Assembly: GCA_900074885.1 (NCBI GenBank)
Contig: FJUW01000075.1
Coordinates: 62,001-126,000 of the forward strand
Length of the DNA: 64,000 nucleotides
Direction: 5' to 3'
From: Rhynchosporium graminicola
Lineage: Eukaryota; Ascomycota; Leotiomycetes; Helotiales; Ploettnerulaceae
In this document: piece after piece, positions 11,724 through 23,202 of the stretch
How positions within the stretch are numbered: the first letter of the stretch is position 1
Layout of the letters: the number at the start of each line of letters is the position of its first letter
The notes under the pieces: generated by a model
The model's database searches: none
Told to the model about the DNA's origin: nothing
What the model saw: the letters and a program-made list of their open reading frames with translations, nothing else
Position numbers and translations under genes: made by a program

Positions 11724-12826
11724 ATGCAGATTCCCATAACCTCTATGAGACCTCAAACCTCTCCTGTCCGTCTGGCAGGAGAGAGCAGGGAAGGAAGAGA
11801 AACTGAACTTGAAAATCGCAACCCCTCAGGCACTCAGTCTTCTCGTAGCCAGACTATCGAACAAGATATCAGAGGCGGAACGTAAATATCATATATTTCA
11901 TTGCTATGGCCTATCTTCAAATCAGAAGCTAATGTATCTTGTTTTCAGTGCAATATGCTCGATTTGTACGGATCCCGTTTCTCTCGGCCATGCCAATATT
12001 TGCAATATATCGCAGTGCAAGACATGCTATAACGTCTTCCACTACCGCGTTGGTCCTCCCGATCCTTGCTCATTCTTCTCATCACTCGAAATTTCAAAGC
12101 TAACTCCTTACAACGCAGTGTATCAGAGAGTGGGAGCGAAGTAGTTGGTTTCGATTCGCTGGTGGATGGAGGTGTCCCAACTGCACGGCCCATCAACCTG
12201 CACTCCAAGGCCAAGTGTGCTGGTGTGGTCGACAAGACCATATACTATGTCGCTTTGATAATCCTAACGCCTGTGGATATGTCTGTGGATCGATAGGCGA
12301 TTGCGCACATGGTAGAGCGAAGTCTTGCGAGCAGGTTTGTCATCCCGGGCCTTGCATGTATGTATGTACCGCCGATTGTCCCTCAGGACCTATTACTCCA
12401 CGACCACCACCGCCACCACCTCCACCACCGACTGCGAGGATCACAATCGGCCAGACAGCCTCCAGGATGAGATTATCATTTTTCAATACGACTAAGAAGA
12501 AGTGGATTGTCCTAGGATTGTGCTGGTCCTTATGGGCTATACTCGTGATCAATCACATCCTAGGGGAAACCAATCTCTATACAGGTTCACCTAGTTTTTT
12601 CATTGGGTTCTTTCACCTTTTTGTACTGGTCATCCTATGGGCTCCCATCAGTCTCGTCCTCATCAGTTCATTATTCACAGCATCGACCGCCTCTTCGCTG
12701 AATGCTTTACACCTCAGTACAGACCATGGGCAAATGAATCCTGGCAAAAGATTACTTCGCGCTTTCTTAAAAACTCTTCTATTCTGCGCCTTCCTTTTCA
12801 TATGGCTGGCTCCATTTCTAGTGTAG
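11724..12826 (+). CDS. RING / NF-X1-type zinc-finger protein with C-terminal membrane segments
   Basis: Exons 11724-11881, 11949-12048 and 12119-12826 (introns 67 and 70 nt, second branch GCTAAC) give about 321 residues. Seen: a RING/PHD-like block (CSICTDP..., CKTCYNVFHYR, CIREWERSS, GWRCPNC), then NF-X1-type repeats (CWCGRQ, CGYVCGS, CAHGRAKSCEQVCHPGPC). A run of nine prolines follows, then three hydrophobic segments (WIVLGLCWSLWAILVI, FFIGFFHLFVLVILWAPISL, LLFCAFLFIWLAPFLV). Known for the family: RING plus NF-X1 proteins act as E3 ligases or regulators. Membrane anchoring here suggests an organelle-bound ligase, which is inference. The TAG at 12824-12826 sits exactly where another coding-looking frame takes over, so the true C-terminus is unsure. 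The start is the first ATG of the frame. Confidence 0.6.
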
Positions 12827-13783
12827 GTACCCCTTGGCTGTTGAAGAGGGCTGTTGAAATGAGGCTAAGATCTGTAAGGTTCTTCGCTGGCCCAGGGCTG
12901 GCATGGAAACTCATGATGAAAGATTCCTGCCGTGGTCTAGACACCCGTTTCACTATGGATCAGAGTACGTCACACTTTTAAACGCTTCATTTTCATCAAA
13001 TCACTGATTCGATTCATAGCCATCGGGGTCCCGACTACAAAGTTCATCGAGACTTCTAAAGCCTTCAGAAAACATGTCCCAGAAGAAGTCCACGAGTGGT
13101 ACCTAGGACAGCACGTAAAGCCAACATCACAACCAAGCTACGATGCATTCCAATACTACACCCGTCTTTCCGGACGCATCCATGGACGTAACCTCGTTGT
13201 CGACGTCGATATCGGAAGCAACATGTGGCGTCTCATGAATCTGAGCAGCACCGACTCGGTAAATGAATGGATGGGCTACCATTCCAAAAAACTTCTTCAT
13301 CAAGAGATCGGTACCATTTCCAATATCACCGTTCCTCAGGAAACACTGATCGCCAACGGTACCTTCACCCTACCCAAATCCAGTGACCCACAATACAAGG
13401 AGTGGAAAACCTTATACATACCCGAACTCGAGATATTCGTTACGGACATGAAGAAGTTTCTCACCGAATACAAATATGAACCCTTCCTTCGCGTCTTCAG
13501 CCAACAGAATTTCAACACATCAAAGTCTGCCAAACAGCAGGGCGAAAAAAGTATGCCAGAGAATTGGACTGAGGAGCCCCACGATAGAGAGATCATGCGC
13601 ATGGCTGCTTTTGGAGCAGGTAGAGGAAAATTGACTATGTGTGTGAGAGAGTATGAGCATTATATGGGTGATGAAGCTGCTTCTTATGTATTTGGGGGCA
13701 TTTCACAGACGGAGTTGGTGCCGTTCGCGATTATCGCTGCGTTGAGGCAGAGGTATACTGAGACTCAGAAGAGAGGGACATGA
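12802..13783 (+). CDS. Conserved-looking protein of unknown function; may be the C-terminal part of the preceding gene
   Basis: Exons 12802-12964 and 13020-13783 (intron 55 nt) give 308 residues from ATG 12802. That ATG lies inside the last exon of the RING/NF-X1 gene. The body (TIGVPTTKFIETSKAFRKHV, VVDVDIGSNMWRLMNLSSTD, SVNEWMGYHSKKLLHQEIGT, LYIPELEIFVTDMKKFL) is well ordered, with balanced composition and no stops. I do not recognise a named domain. The join to the upstream frame at 12821-12824 is a one-base shift. Three readings are possible: two overlapping genes, one gene with a frameshift, or one gene with a 56-nt intron 12823-12878 (GTAGGT donor, AAG acceptor). The last two would put the hydrophobic segments in front of this domain. 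Confidence 0.55.
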
Positions 13784-14372
13784 AGCCAGCGAAGATTAAG
13801 CTAGTATTAGTCGTTTGTCTGAGTATGCGCAATATGAAAATGCTTTTGTGACTGTGTTAATTGGACGCTTCGTAATTTATTATCAATTGCCCTATCTTTT
13901 AACACGGGACAGGAAGTATGGGATAGCAATGATTGAGTTTGGAATCGCCGACTCTTCTCTCAGATCCACCTCCCAGAGCTGATTCATAATTAATTTCTCA
14001 GATGCTCCATCAACATTATTCTCAATTTCCAGGAGAAACTCTTTGGATGATTTGTTTGATAAACACTCGGCTAGCATCACTCGCTAGTGAAGTTGAATTG
14101 AGATACGTACTAACTCGCAGGATAAACGCGATTGAGTTACAATCTAAAGCTTCCAACTGATCCATGACCTCTGCGACACATACCTTACCCGTTGTTTCTT
14201 CAACTCCGACCTGTGTTCCTTGAAAAATGATTGTAGTGCTACGCAAACTGATGATCAGCCGAAGTTGACCCGAGCCGGCGCTAAGATAAGATCTGTGAAT
14301 TTTTTTGATATCAAAAAATATCATATCGAAATCGAGCTTGCTTCAAACCGATTCCACCACCACATAGCAAAC
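13784..14372. other. Intergenic between the unknown gene and SAS10
   Basis: No supported gene. The 150 bases before 14373 probably hold the SAS10 promoter and leader. I see no clear TATA box. Confidence 0.4.
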
Positions 14373-16294
14373 ATGCCGAAGAAAAGGAAAGCTGCGGGGC
14401 GATTTGACGCCGCGTCAAAAGCCGAAAACGGGTTCGAGGCCAAGGGCGGTAAGATGGGCCCAATCACCAGCTATGAAGATGTCGCAGACTCGGAGGATGA
14501 GTTCCACATCAATCGCGACAAAGTCTTGCTAGATGAGGGTCCGGATGCGAAGAGGAGGAGGAAATATCAAGAAGAAGGTAAGGAGCTTGGAAGTGTCCGT
14601 AAATTTGATTGCGCTAATGTGGTACAGATGCAGACCTTGAACCATCCGACGAAGAAATCCTAGGATACTCCTCCGAGAGCGAGGACGATGAAGTCGAAGA
14701 ACCAAAGCAAGCCCGCAGATCTGGAAAGGGAGAACTATCAGACGATGAAGAGCCGCAAGACGAGGAAGAGGAAGAGGAAGGTTGGGGTACATCGCGCAAG
14801 GACTACTACAACAATGACGAAATTCAAACGGAAGCAGATGCGCTGGAAGAAGAAGCGGAAGCGAAGCGATTGCAGCAGAAGAAACTGCAGAAGATGTCTG
14901 AAGCTGATTTCGGGTTTGATGAGAGCGAATGGCTGGATGCTGGAGAGGGAGATGAGGATGGAGATGTTGTGACGGAAGTGTTGAAGGATGTTGAGATTAC
15001 GAGCGAGATGGGTCCACAGGAGCGATTGAGGATATTACAGACAAGATACCCGGAGTTTGAGTTCCTTGCCAATGATTTCTTACAATTACAGCCTGTGTTG
15101 GAGGATTTGCAGAACCAGGTTGCAGAGGAGACTTCTAGTAAGTCTTCTTCGACGTCAAGCACGGTTGTTAAGGCCAGAGCACTGGCTGCGTATTTGGCAA
15201 GCTTGACTATGTACTTTGCGATTCTTACATCACCTGCAAAGGGCGGCAACACGGAAGGAAAGGCTCTGGATCCAGTGGAACTACGTGACCACGCTGTTAT
15301 GGATAGTTTACTCCAGTGCAGAGAATTGTGGATAAAGGTCAAAACACTCCAGGCTCCATCACATATCGAAGGAGATTCGGAAGTGGATCTTGTGGGAGAA
15401 TTCGAAGCCCCAACGTCAAGTCACCAGGAAGATCGACCATCCAAGAGGAGCAAGAAAGAGCGGACTCGATTCGCAGCTGCAGAAGAAGCCGCCGCTCTTC
15501 GCGCCCGGCGTCTCGCAGACGCCGAATCAGAATTAGCAGATCTCTCATCAATGATACCCAGATCCCGCAAATCGAGCAAGAAGTCTAAGGCTGTCGTTGT
15601 CGCAGACGACGACTCCGACTTCGGTGAAGAAGAAACCATGGACGCCAAATCCGCTGAGCAAAAAGCAGCGAAGAAGAAGAGTCTACGATTTTACACATCT
15701 CAGATCACACAGAAATCGAATAAGCGCGCTGATGCTGGAAGAGATGCTGGTGGTGATGCCGACTTACCGCATCGAGAACGACTGAGAGATAGGCAGGCGA
15801 GACTTAATGCCGAAGCTGAGAAGCGCGGTAAGAAGTTGGATGAATACGGTCGTGGCACCGCTGGCGCAGATCTCGGTGGCGATAGTGATTCCGGGGACGA
15901 GAATGTTGCTGAACAAGTCCGTGGAGAAGAGGACGAGTATTACGATATGGTCGCCCAGGTATCCAAAGACAAGAAACTCAGCAAGGAGCAGAAGATGGCA
16001 GCGATTGCACAAGCTAAGGCTGAAGGCGGGTTGGTGAGAGTTGTCGAGGGAGAGGTTGGAGAGGATGGTAAGAGAGCGATTGGATATGTGATTGAGAAGA
16101 ACAAGGGACTGGCGCCGAAGAGGAAGAAGGATGTCAGAAATCCGAGAGTTAAGAAGAGGAAGAAGTACGAGGAGAAGAAGAAGAAGTTGGCGAGTACGAG
16201 GGCGGTCTATAAGGGTGGTGAGGAGAGAGGTGGATATGGAGGTGAGAAGACGGGTATTAAGCCGGGGCTTGTTAAGAGTATTAAACTCGGTTAG
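14373..16294 (+). CDS. SAS10: SAS10/UTP3, small-subunit processome component
   Basis: Exons 14373-14577 and 14628-16294 (50-nt intron) give 623 residues. The protein starts MPKKRKAAGRF and is rich in acidic runs (SDEEILGYSSESEDDEVEE, DEEEEEEGWG). The middle region around residues 200-320 fits the Sas10/Utp3/C1D helical domain. The C-terminus (GLAPKRKKDVRNPRVKKRKK, then YEEKKKKLAS and GIKPGLVKSIKLG) is the highly conserved Sas10 C-terminal domain. Known role: a nucleolar U3 snoRNP/SSU processome protein needed for 18S rRNA maturation. Length matches fungal homologues. It is complete and undamaged, unlike several neighbours. Confidence 0.93.
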
Positions 16295-18246
16295 GGGGGT
16301 TGTGGGGGTAATGAAAATACACTGTTCTACTCTGATTGACTTGCACTTTTGAACATGTATTGTCTTATATTTGCATTTTCCCAAGTGGCTTATTGTCCTT
16401 TCCTGCTTGTTTTGATTCATCGTGTCTGTTTTTGGGGGTTGAGGGGATGATTATCTTCTAGTCTCTGGCAAATACTAGGCCCACATCCGTTAAATTACAC
16501 ATAAGTGCAGTGTGTCTTTCAGCTCGCATTCTTCACTCCAGGATATCATAACGCAGGGTCATATACGGGGACTCAATCGCCTACACCTTCTGGCAGAGCC
16601 GGGCCTAGAAGCCTACGAAAAAGCAAGCTTGACTGTTTAGCCTGCCTTTGCCCACATCTACTGATCGTGCCGAGTACCTATGTGCTGGCGTGTATAAGTA
16701 GGAAAGAGAAGTTAGATGGACAAGCACGAGGAATGTGTATCGATGCTGGCCACAGAGTTGGCTCTACTTGGATGGATCCTTACGATCTGTTACCTCCGAT
16801 TTGATCCTCAAGCTATCCATCCTGATAAGTTGAACTACTGGGATGGCAACCAGCGTGATGGTATATTGCAAGTAGGCATCTGAGCTCTTCTTGGCCCCAT
16901 AAGGGCAATCTAGTTCAAGCTATAAGATTCACTCTCGTGACAACATGAAGTATCGAGTATCTTTCTTTTTCATTCACACTGAGTCATTTTTCTCAAGATT
17001 ATCCGACGCAAGGAAAACAAACCTGAGCTAAATTTCTCCTCCCGGTCCTCCCGGTATTCGAAGTTCCCACGATCGCAGTGATGATCGAAGCTCGAACAGG
17101 CCGAAAACAGAGTCATGGTTAGGTGGCTCTGTGCTTGGGGCTATTGGTATCTTCAGGGACATATATATTGATTCTTCTAAAGAAGAAGAAGGTAAAGTGC
17201 GTTTCTGATACGTCCGACAATCTCTAATTACTCTCGCTTGCGATGGTTACTACCACTGTCACCATCCAACGACCAGACCAGCTATATTCTCGATAGTCGC
17301 CTAACTTAGAGCACAGTGTTTAATCGAGCATAAGATATCTCCTTTAGGACTTCACCTTTCAACTAACTCAATAGCTAACTAATTATATAGTTAACTAAGG
17401 AACTGACTTCAGTATTTGATTCGCTAGTTACAATAGTGCTACGCTCTTCTTCTTCTTCTTCCTCGATCTGTCATTCGTCGACTTGATTATGATTCAAAGC
17501 AGTAGGTATAGGGAGGGGTATTTGTAGCTCTCGTAGGGCGTAAAGATAAAGGTAGAGGTAAAGAAGTCGACGATTTAGGTATTTTTCGACGAGGGCGCTT
17601 CGTGATTGGCCTAATAAGCGATCCGGGAGGTGATTTAGCGAGTATAACATCTCTAATGCTCTTTGAAGGAAGGATCTTGAAGTAGTAGTCGTATATGTAT
17701 AGTAATCATAGATTATTAGGTTAAAATGACGTTGAATCTATGAATATTGCGTTCCGCTTAGTAAGAAAGCCGTAAGAGTTTAAAAATGAGAGCTCACTAT
17801 TTTGAAAAAATATTTAATCTAAAATACGTGCACGAGGCAGGGGAGTAAAATACACTTGTTGAATTCCTTTGTAGGTCCTACTAGATTTATATATATATTT
17901 AAAAATGTGAAAAAAAAGGACCAGATTTAAAAAAAAAAAAATGAAAAATATCGATATCATATTTTGTATCCCTGTATAACTTTTTAATTTCTTTGTCAAA
18001 TGTAAAATCAAAGATGCTTGTTACTCTTTAGACTAAGGCGCAACTTTCGAAAAAAAAACATCCCTACTTTTTAATCATCTCAAAAATTATCTTGTTTGAT
18101 GTGGTCCAACTGTAGTTGAATTTCAATCCGAGGAATCGGTGCATTGGACAGTTTTTCTCAGGATTTCAGTAGCAGTTACCCCTGACTCCGCGGCCGCCAA
18201 CTATCATCATCCCTTCTGTAAGCTGCAACAATACTATAGCCACAGT
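16295..18246. other. Long intergenic stretch with an AT-rich, possibly RIP-affected segment
   Basis: No supported gene. From about 17300 to 18130 the sequence becomes AT-rich and TpA-rich, with short poly-A runs and a TCTTCTTCTTCTTC run near 17445. A GTGCACGAGGCAGGGGAGTA stretch near 17828 beside poly-A looks like the edge of an old transposable element. I could not identify its class. A 99-codon ORF at 16505-16804 shows no domain and is probably chance. Confidence 0.4.
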
Positions 18247-19648
18247 CTATGTCTTAGCTTGCTGAATCGATGCTATTTCCGAAAGCTCCTGCTTGGTTGT
18301 ATCCCCTCCCACCAGAAGTCCAAGAGGAGTCAAATCCCCATGATACGGCTTCACAGCCGCCTTTGCTTTTGCTGGATCAAAAGTCCACACTCCCTTCGTG
18401 CGCTCTGACAACTTCCACGGCGTGCCCTCAGCAAGCTTGCGAAAAAGGTTACTGTCTTCAGAAGCGGTAAAGAACATCGGCTCCCAAACCTTTCCATTAG
18501 CACTCTCCTCTTTCCTCATCGCCCGCTGCGCTTCCTCCACTTTTGTTTTCTCCTTGACGATGTTTTGCATGTTGTTGTCTCTCAGGGCAGCGAGGACATG
18601 TTGCCACGCTTTTCGAGTTTCCCACGAGTCTTGTTCCTCGAGTGGTTTCATTTGCACTTTGGAGGCTGGGGTCTTGCACGGCTCACAGGTGGTGGGGTCT
18701 TTGATACCTCTTGAATTCGTGATGATGAATTTGTCGTTCCATTGGCCTCGTGCGATATACAAGGGTTTCTTTTTCCCGTCGCCGGCTCTGTACATCTTTG
18801 CTTCGAAACTGTTTCGCACTCCAGAGAAGAGGCCTTCGCCAGAGAATGTGATCTCGGATATGAAGCCTGAGGATGAAGTGAGGTAGTATATTCCATGTAG
18901 CTCTGGATATAGACTGGTAGAGAAGAACCCTCGGACTTTACAATTCGGCATAGGTACGAGGTAGTGCTCCTCATATTTGTCAGGGTGAACTATTGCTGCC
19001 CTGTCTGCTTGATGTTTAGATTTCCGGAGAAGCTCATGTCAACTCTTGTGTAGCCTTCTCCCTGTTTGTTTATTAGTTCAGCTCTCTCAAGACTTCAAAC
19101 AGTAATGGATCGATCTTACCCTAATCTGATGCTCATCATCCCACATGTAACAAGCTGTGATTGGAGGATGGTGGCTGCAGATAGATCAATGGACCGCAAG
19201 TGTAATGGCTATGTCACGGTAACTAGCATACCTAACTTGCTCGGCAATTAGCTTAGCATTGAAGTTCTTATCTGTCCACTGCCCCTCATAAATTTCGCCT
19301 AAAAAAGCATTCAATGGCTTTTTCAAACCAGCTTTGTCGCCTTCGCCAATGTAGAATTGAGATCTTAAAGAACAAAGTATCCACTGGAGCACCTTCAGAG
19401 CCCGAGCTTCAGGATCACTTTCTAGTGTAGCCGATAAGAAGATCGATGGCTTTTCCGTCCAGCAAGAGCCTACTTCGACGACTGAAACTGGGGCGAGGAA
19501 GTATGGTGGCGCAGTCACGTTGGCAATGTCACCACTTACGGATTTGAGGAACTGAGGGACGCGCGGTTAGTATAGGCTTACGATGATTGTGTCAAGCAGG
19601 AAGAGAATTTACGGTGATGAAGTCTCGGATATGGGAGTGATGGGTCAT
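18247..19648 (-). pseudogene. KES1/OSH4-type oxysterol-binding protein, one-base frameshift
   Basis: Minus-strand exons 19613-19648, 19232-19551, 19120-19174 and 18247-19061 encode a short OSBP-related lipid-transfer protein without PH domain. Seen: FLKSVSGDIANVTAPPYFLA, a lipid-pocket region with GEIYEGQWTD, the signature EQVSHHPPITACYMW across an intron, SFSGNLNIKQTG, then CKVRGFFSTSLYPELHGIYY and VWEPMFFTASED. The last exon is 815 nt, one short of a multiple of three. Near plus position 18996 the frame after NIKQTG stops, while the next frame continues AIVHPDKYEEHYLVPMPNCK. One missing base therefore explains the break. With it the protein would be about 408 aa, near the usual KES1 length. 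It may be a real null allele or a sequencing error. Role in the family: sterol and PI4P exchange between membranes. Confidence 0.85.
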
Positions 19649-20133
19649 TGTGTAATAATTGTAGTGTGTATAAAAGATGAAGTGTCGAGCCCTGTGTAAA
19701 TTTCACCTGAATATGTTGATCGTGAGAAGGATACATAAATAGATCTAGCAACATAAGAGCGTCAATACCGGCGAGCTCTTGTTCGAGCCACTTGAAAGTA
19801 ATATAACATCTGGGCGCTTGCTCCCACTTGGTGTAAATGGTGTGCGTTAAAAGCTTGACTGATTCGTCACCGAGGGATGCTCCAGCAATGAAGTTTGCAG
19901 CCTAATATAAAAAACAGGATCACTCGTCTGCGTTGCATAAAACACCAAGCATGTTACATGGGTGTCGGTGGTTTCCAACATTCAGGGTGAAGTTTAATGC
20001 CACAACTTCTTCTTTCGATGTTTTGCAGCACGGAACAAGGTGGATCGGGGTAGTGTGGCCACAGCCTACAGCCTGCAGCACATCGACAAATCACTTCTAT
20101 CTTTGGAAGCTGATTTCCATAGCTAGGCTCCAT
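19578..20133 (-). CDS. Unrecognised candidate coding region, exon structure unresolved
   Basis: Two open minus-strand pieces. The upstream one (20133 to about 19957) is cysteine rich (CRCAAGCRLWPHYPDPPC). The downstream one (from about 19903, after a TTATATTAG acceptor-like site, to TAA at 19578) begins AANFIAGASLGDESVKLL and contains WLEQELAGIDALMLLDL. The obvious donor at the end of the first piece does not keep phase with the second. So either an unseen splice exists or the gene is broken. The second piece overlaps OSBP exon 1 in another frame. I do not recognise the family and the call is weak. Confidence 0.25.
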
Positions 20134-20303
20134 GAACGAAACATGCGACTCTTATAAGTACTCGATACTAGATGAACAGTAGATAGGGCTACGGGAATGG
20201 GTGTTCCGGAGGAAGGAGTTGGAATGAAACACCAAGATCGGTGCACGAATTTGATGGAACTGAAGAATAGTAATTTTATGTCTCGATTTCTATGCCAGTG
20301 CCC

Positions 20304-21567
20304 TTAAAAATGTGGAATAAATTGAGCCCAATCAACAGAATAATATACCGACGGTTCCATACTTCTCAAACTTGCGAACGTCTCAATAATAAGGAATGTC
20401 CTCGCTAAACCATATAGTATTGTACTCATAGTACCTGGACCATCGGCTGCCCAGTTTCGGAAACGTGTATTCTTCGAGGCCCTCTTCTCCCAAATCCCCA
20501 ACAGCGTCATTGTTAGATCAAAACCCGGCTTGACAGACATCACTTCGGCAAACCCCCAAATAAGCATAACACTTGATATCGTGACACTGCTTCCACGCCA
20601 AAGCCAGCGTTCCCAATTTGTGGGAAAGGGGAAGTTCCGAGCCAGAATGTGGCAAGAAGCATGGGCGACGGTTAGAAACCAGAGAGGGACAGGTAGGCGT
20701 AAGATCTGAGGAGCAACAGCGTAGTCATTGGGAATCCTCTGGAGAGGTCGTACGGGGATGCCCACGTGACTGAAAATTGGTCGGCGTCTCCATTGAGACC
20801 AGCCTGGCTGCTCGACGAAATCCATTGGAGTGTCTGCATAGGGTGCTCGGGCAATTTGGCCTGCTTCTGCGAGTATTGTGCGGAATGGAGTTTGTGTTTC
20901 GAGATCAAACGCTCGCTCGACGCCTTGCGTTTTGTCGATCCAAAATATGAATGTGACCGTTGTACAGAGGACGAACGCGACAGTTGTGAGCTCCAGACTG
21001 CTGATTTCCATATGTTGTATTGCCCGGGCGATGGTTTGGGCTATCATATAGGTGCCTTGGACGATCGCGACGATTTTTGCAAAGCTATCTATCTGACTTG
21101 CTGTGATCTTGAATATCCTCTTTCGTAGCTGAGTGTACTTCAATGTACTTTTTGTCGACTAAGTAGAAAATTGCTTGGCTGTTGACTGGAAATGGTGGCA
21201 TATCAGGAGAATGCAGCACAAAACCTCCACTGTCTGCAAAAAATCCATGTACCACGGTCCAGTGCCGCGCACCGATAGCCTGCATTTTTTCCATAGATCT
21301 CTTCGCAGATGATCTTTGGCAAGCCGCGATCATAGTCACTGCTTCGGGTGCGTAGATTGTGAATGCTGACCATCGTGCTTTTCGGACAAGGATGCTCCAG
21401 TAGCTTCCCCCTGGTGTTGGTAAATTAGTGTGAAGGACGGTCCAGGTACTTATAAAGATGACGAGTAAGCAGGACCAGATGATATCGATGGTCCCTCGTT
21501 GATTGGGTTGATCGACCCAGCCAACTTTGCCATGATCTGGAAGCGTTGAGTTCCGAAATGGTGACAT
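20304..21567 (-). pseudogene. Fungal polytopic membrane protein with a 4-bp duplication frameshift
   Basis: Two overlapping minus-strand frames (21085-21567 and 20304-21143) are halves of one about 400-residue protein of a common fungal membrane family of unknown role. The N-terminal half has RGTIDIIWSCLLVIFISTWT (first membrane segment) and the family motif HWTVVHGFFADSGGFVLHS. The C-terminal half has TTVAFVLCTTVTFIFWIDK, VPLWFLTVAHASCHILA and SSVMLIWGFAEVM. The halves meet at GATAGATAGC (plus strand 21085-21094), where one 4-bp unit is duplicated. Removing one unit restores SKSDSFAKIVAIVQG. A tetranucleotide slippage is a likelier real mutation than a base-calling error. The start is the first ATG before the conserved N-terminus. 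Confidence 0.75.
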
Positions 21568-21763
21568 TTGAGACTCGAGATATTCGATGCGACTTGATAT
21601 CTGACATGTATCAATGAATTGCTTCGAGTGCAGGAATTCTGTTCGCCTTCTCCGCCCAACCCATGCCTGGTCCCTCGATCCATCTTACAATATGGAGTTC
21701 TGGCTGATGCATGCCTGACATGGGGAACTTTCTGGTGACTGGTGGCTCAAGGGGTTTCCCTTC

Positions 21764-22555
21764 TCAGCCTTCGATCGCCACTACATCTCGCTGGTCTAAC
21801 CAACCGCCTTCGCCTTGAATCAGGCCGCATCCCAAGAGTCTGAAAATGCTGAACTTCATGGAGGATTGCACGTTGGATGTGGAGGGGCGTAGCACGGTCT
21901 GAACATAAATAGACTTGGGGGCATTTAAAAGAAGAGGCTCATCGAGTAGTTTGCCGATGAGAAATAACGACTCAAGATCTGAGCTTCTGTCAAAAACGGT
22001 AGAAGTTGACTTCGATAGTATAGTATGGTATATCTTTCGTTGATTACGGAATTTGTCATCTGCCGGTGCAAAAACAATTCTATCCGGTAGATTCGCATGG
22101 CGGAAATTGTTGTGCATAGGTCTCAAGGCGGTGTCTGCAGCTCCAGCCTGAGTAAATCTAGTAAGTATATGGTTCGAAACCATGTTCTGATACGGTACTT
22201 TTTGCAAGAGCTCATGTGCTACCTGAGCACTATTGATGAACACCGTGGGCCATGATCCTATCCATACTGTGGTCATATCTCCATATCGAGCTTTGAAGCG
22301 TTCGTAGGTCTCCCGTGGACTTGCACTGAGCCTGTAGAAGGTCCGTAGATTGCCGAAGAATGGAACAGGCTGAGGTCCATTGGGAAGGCGAAATGTATCG
22401 TTATGGGCAGCCTTCCGTACCTTGGACCAACAGTAGCTACTTAGAAGGGCCACTACGCAGAAACAAATAGCTGGCAACAACATTTCCGGACCGATAGATA
22501 TTGTGTATACGACAGGTAGGTAGTCATCCGGAAGTCGTAGAGATAGAATCACCAC
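21764..22555 (-). pseudogene. Truncated cytochrome P450 (N-terminal part only)
   Basis: An open frame of 263 residues. It has an N-terminal membrane anchor (about residues 24-42, LLPAICFCVVALLSSYCW), the Pro-rich hinge LPNGPQPVPFFGN and the beta-1 region YGDMTTVWIGSWPTVFINS. A helix-C-like segment (FRNQRKIYHTILSK) follows. It stops well before the I-helix AGxxT, ExxR and FxxGxxxC heme motifs, so no heme thiolate ligand is present. No P450-like sequence appears downstream in any frame before the next gene at 21567. It is therefore a 5' fragment, not a working monooxygenase. Full-length fungal P450s are about 500 aa. Confidence 0.75.
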
Positions 22556-23202
22556 TCCGTCTTAGGCAGATTTACTTCTCTCTTGCTATGACATCTTCTC
22601 GCACCTTCACACACAAGTACGGGAGAAAGATACAATTGACTACCTACTCCTAGTAAAGGTTCGAGACACTACACACTACTGCGGCCTTTCTAGCTGAATA
22701 CACTGGGATAGCTTCGTAAGTGATTGGATTCTCTCGTACACCCTCAAGATTTTGAAAACTGCATGATTCTTACAGTAGTCCTCGCTGTACAGGCTGTAAG
22801 CGCTTGTGGCTGCATGGCTGAGCCTTGGGGTGTGGGGGCGGGAGCGGGAGCGGGAACGGGAGCCAGGGCTCAGGATCGTGGGTGGCATTGCAGGCAGGGA
22901 GGGCATTGCAGGCAGGAGAAACCTGTCTCACTTACTGAATAGTCTCATGCCGCGAAAGTTACGGTCTGCTGTTCACGCCCGACCAAAGAGCGTCACGAGA
23001 CAGAAGCTGAAATGATAGGCTTTTATCGTCTCTCCAGAGCCAGCGCATCTTCTCCGGCCCCAATATGATCTCGATCATCCCGTCCAGGCAGCCGAATACT
23101 TTGCATCTCCAACCCACAGCCTTATTCCTAGAACTTATGATCTCAAGAAACTCTCAATTCAAAGAAGTTGGAGATTCAGATTAGCATCGACAAAGACTCA
23201 TC
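22556..23202. other. Intergenic with short GC-rich tandem repeats
   Basis: Between 22836 and 22917 lies a (GGGAGC)n-like run followed by two copies of a GGCATTGCAGGCAG unit. No supported gene. The last 100 bases are probably the promoter of the next gene. Confidence 0.45.

Noticed and set aside
16505..16804. 99-codon ORF after SAS10
   Set aside because: No domain and no splice or promoter context. Composition resembles translated noncoding DNA.
22806..23015. ORF with GREREREREPG
   Set aside because: Translation of a GC-rich tandem repeat. No homology signal.
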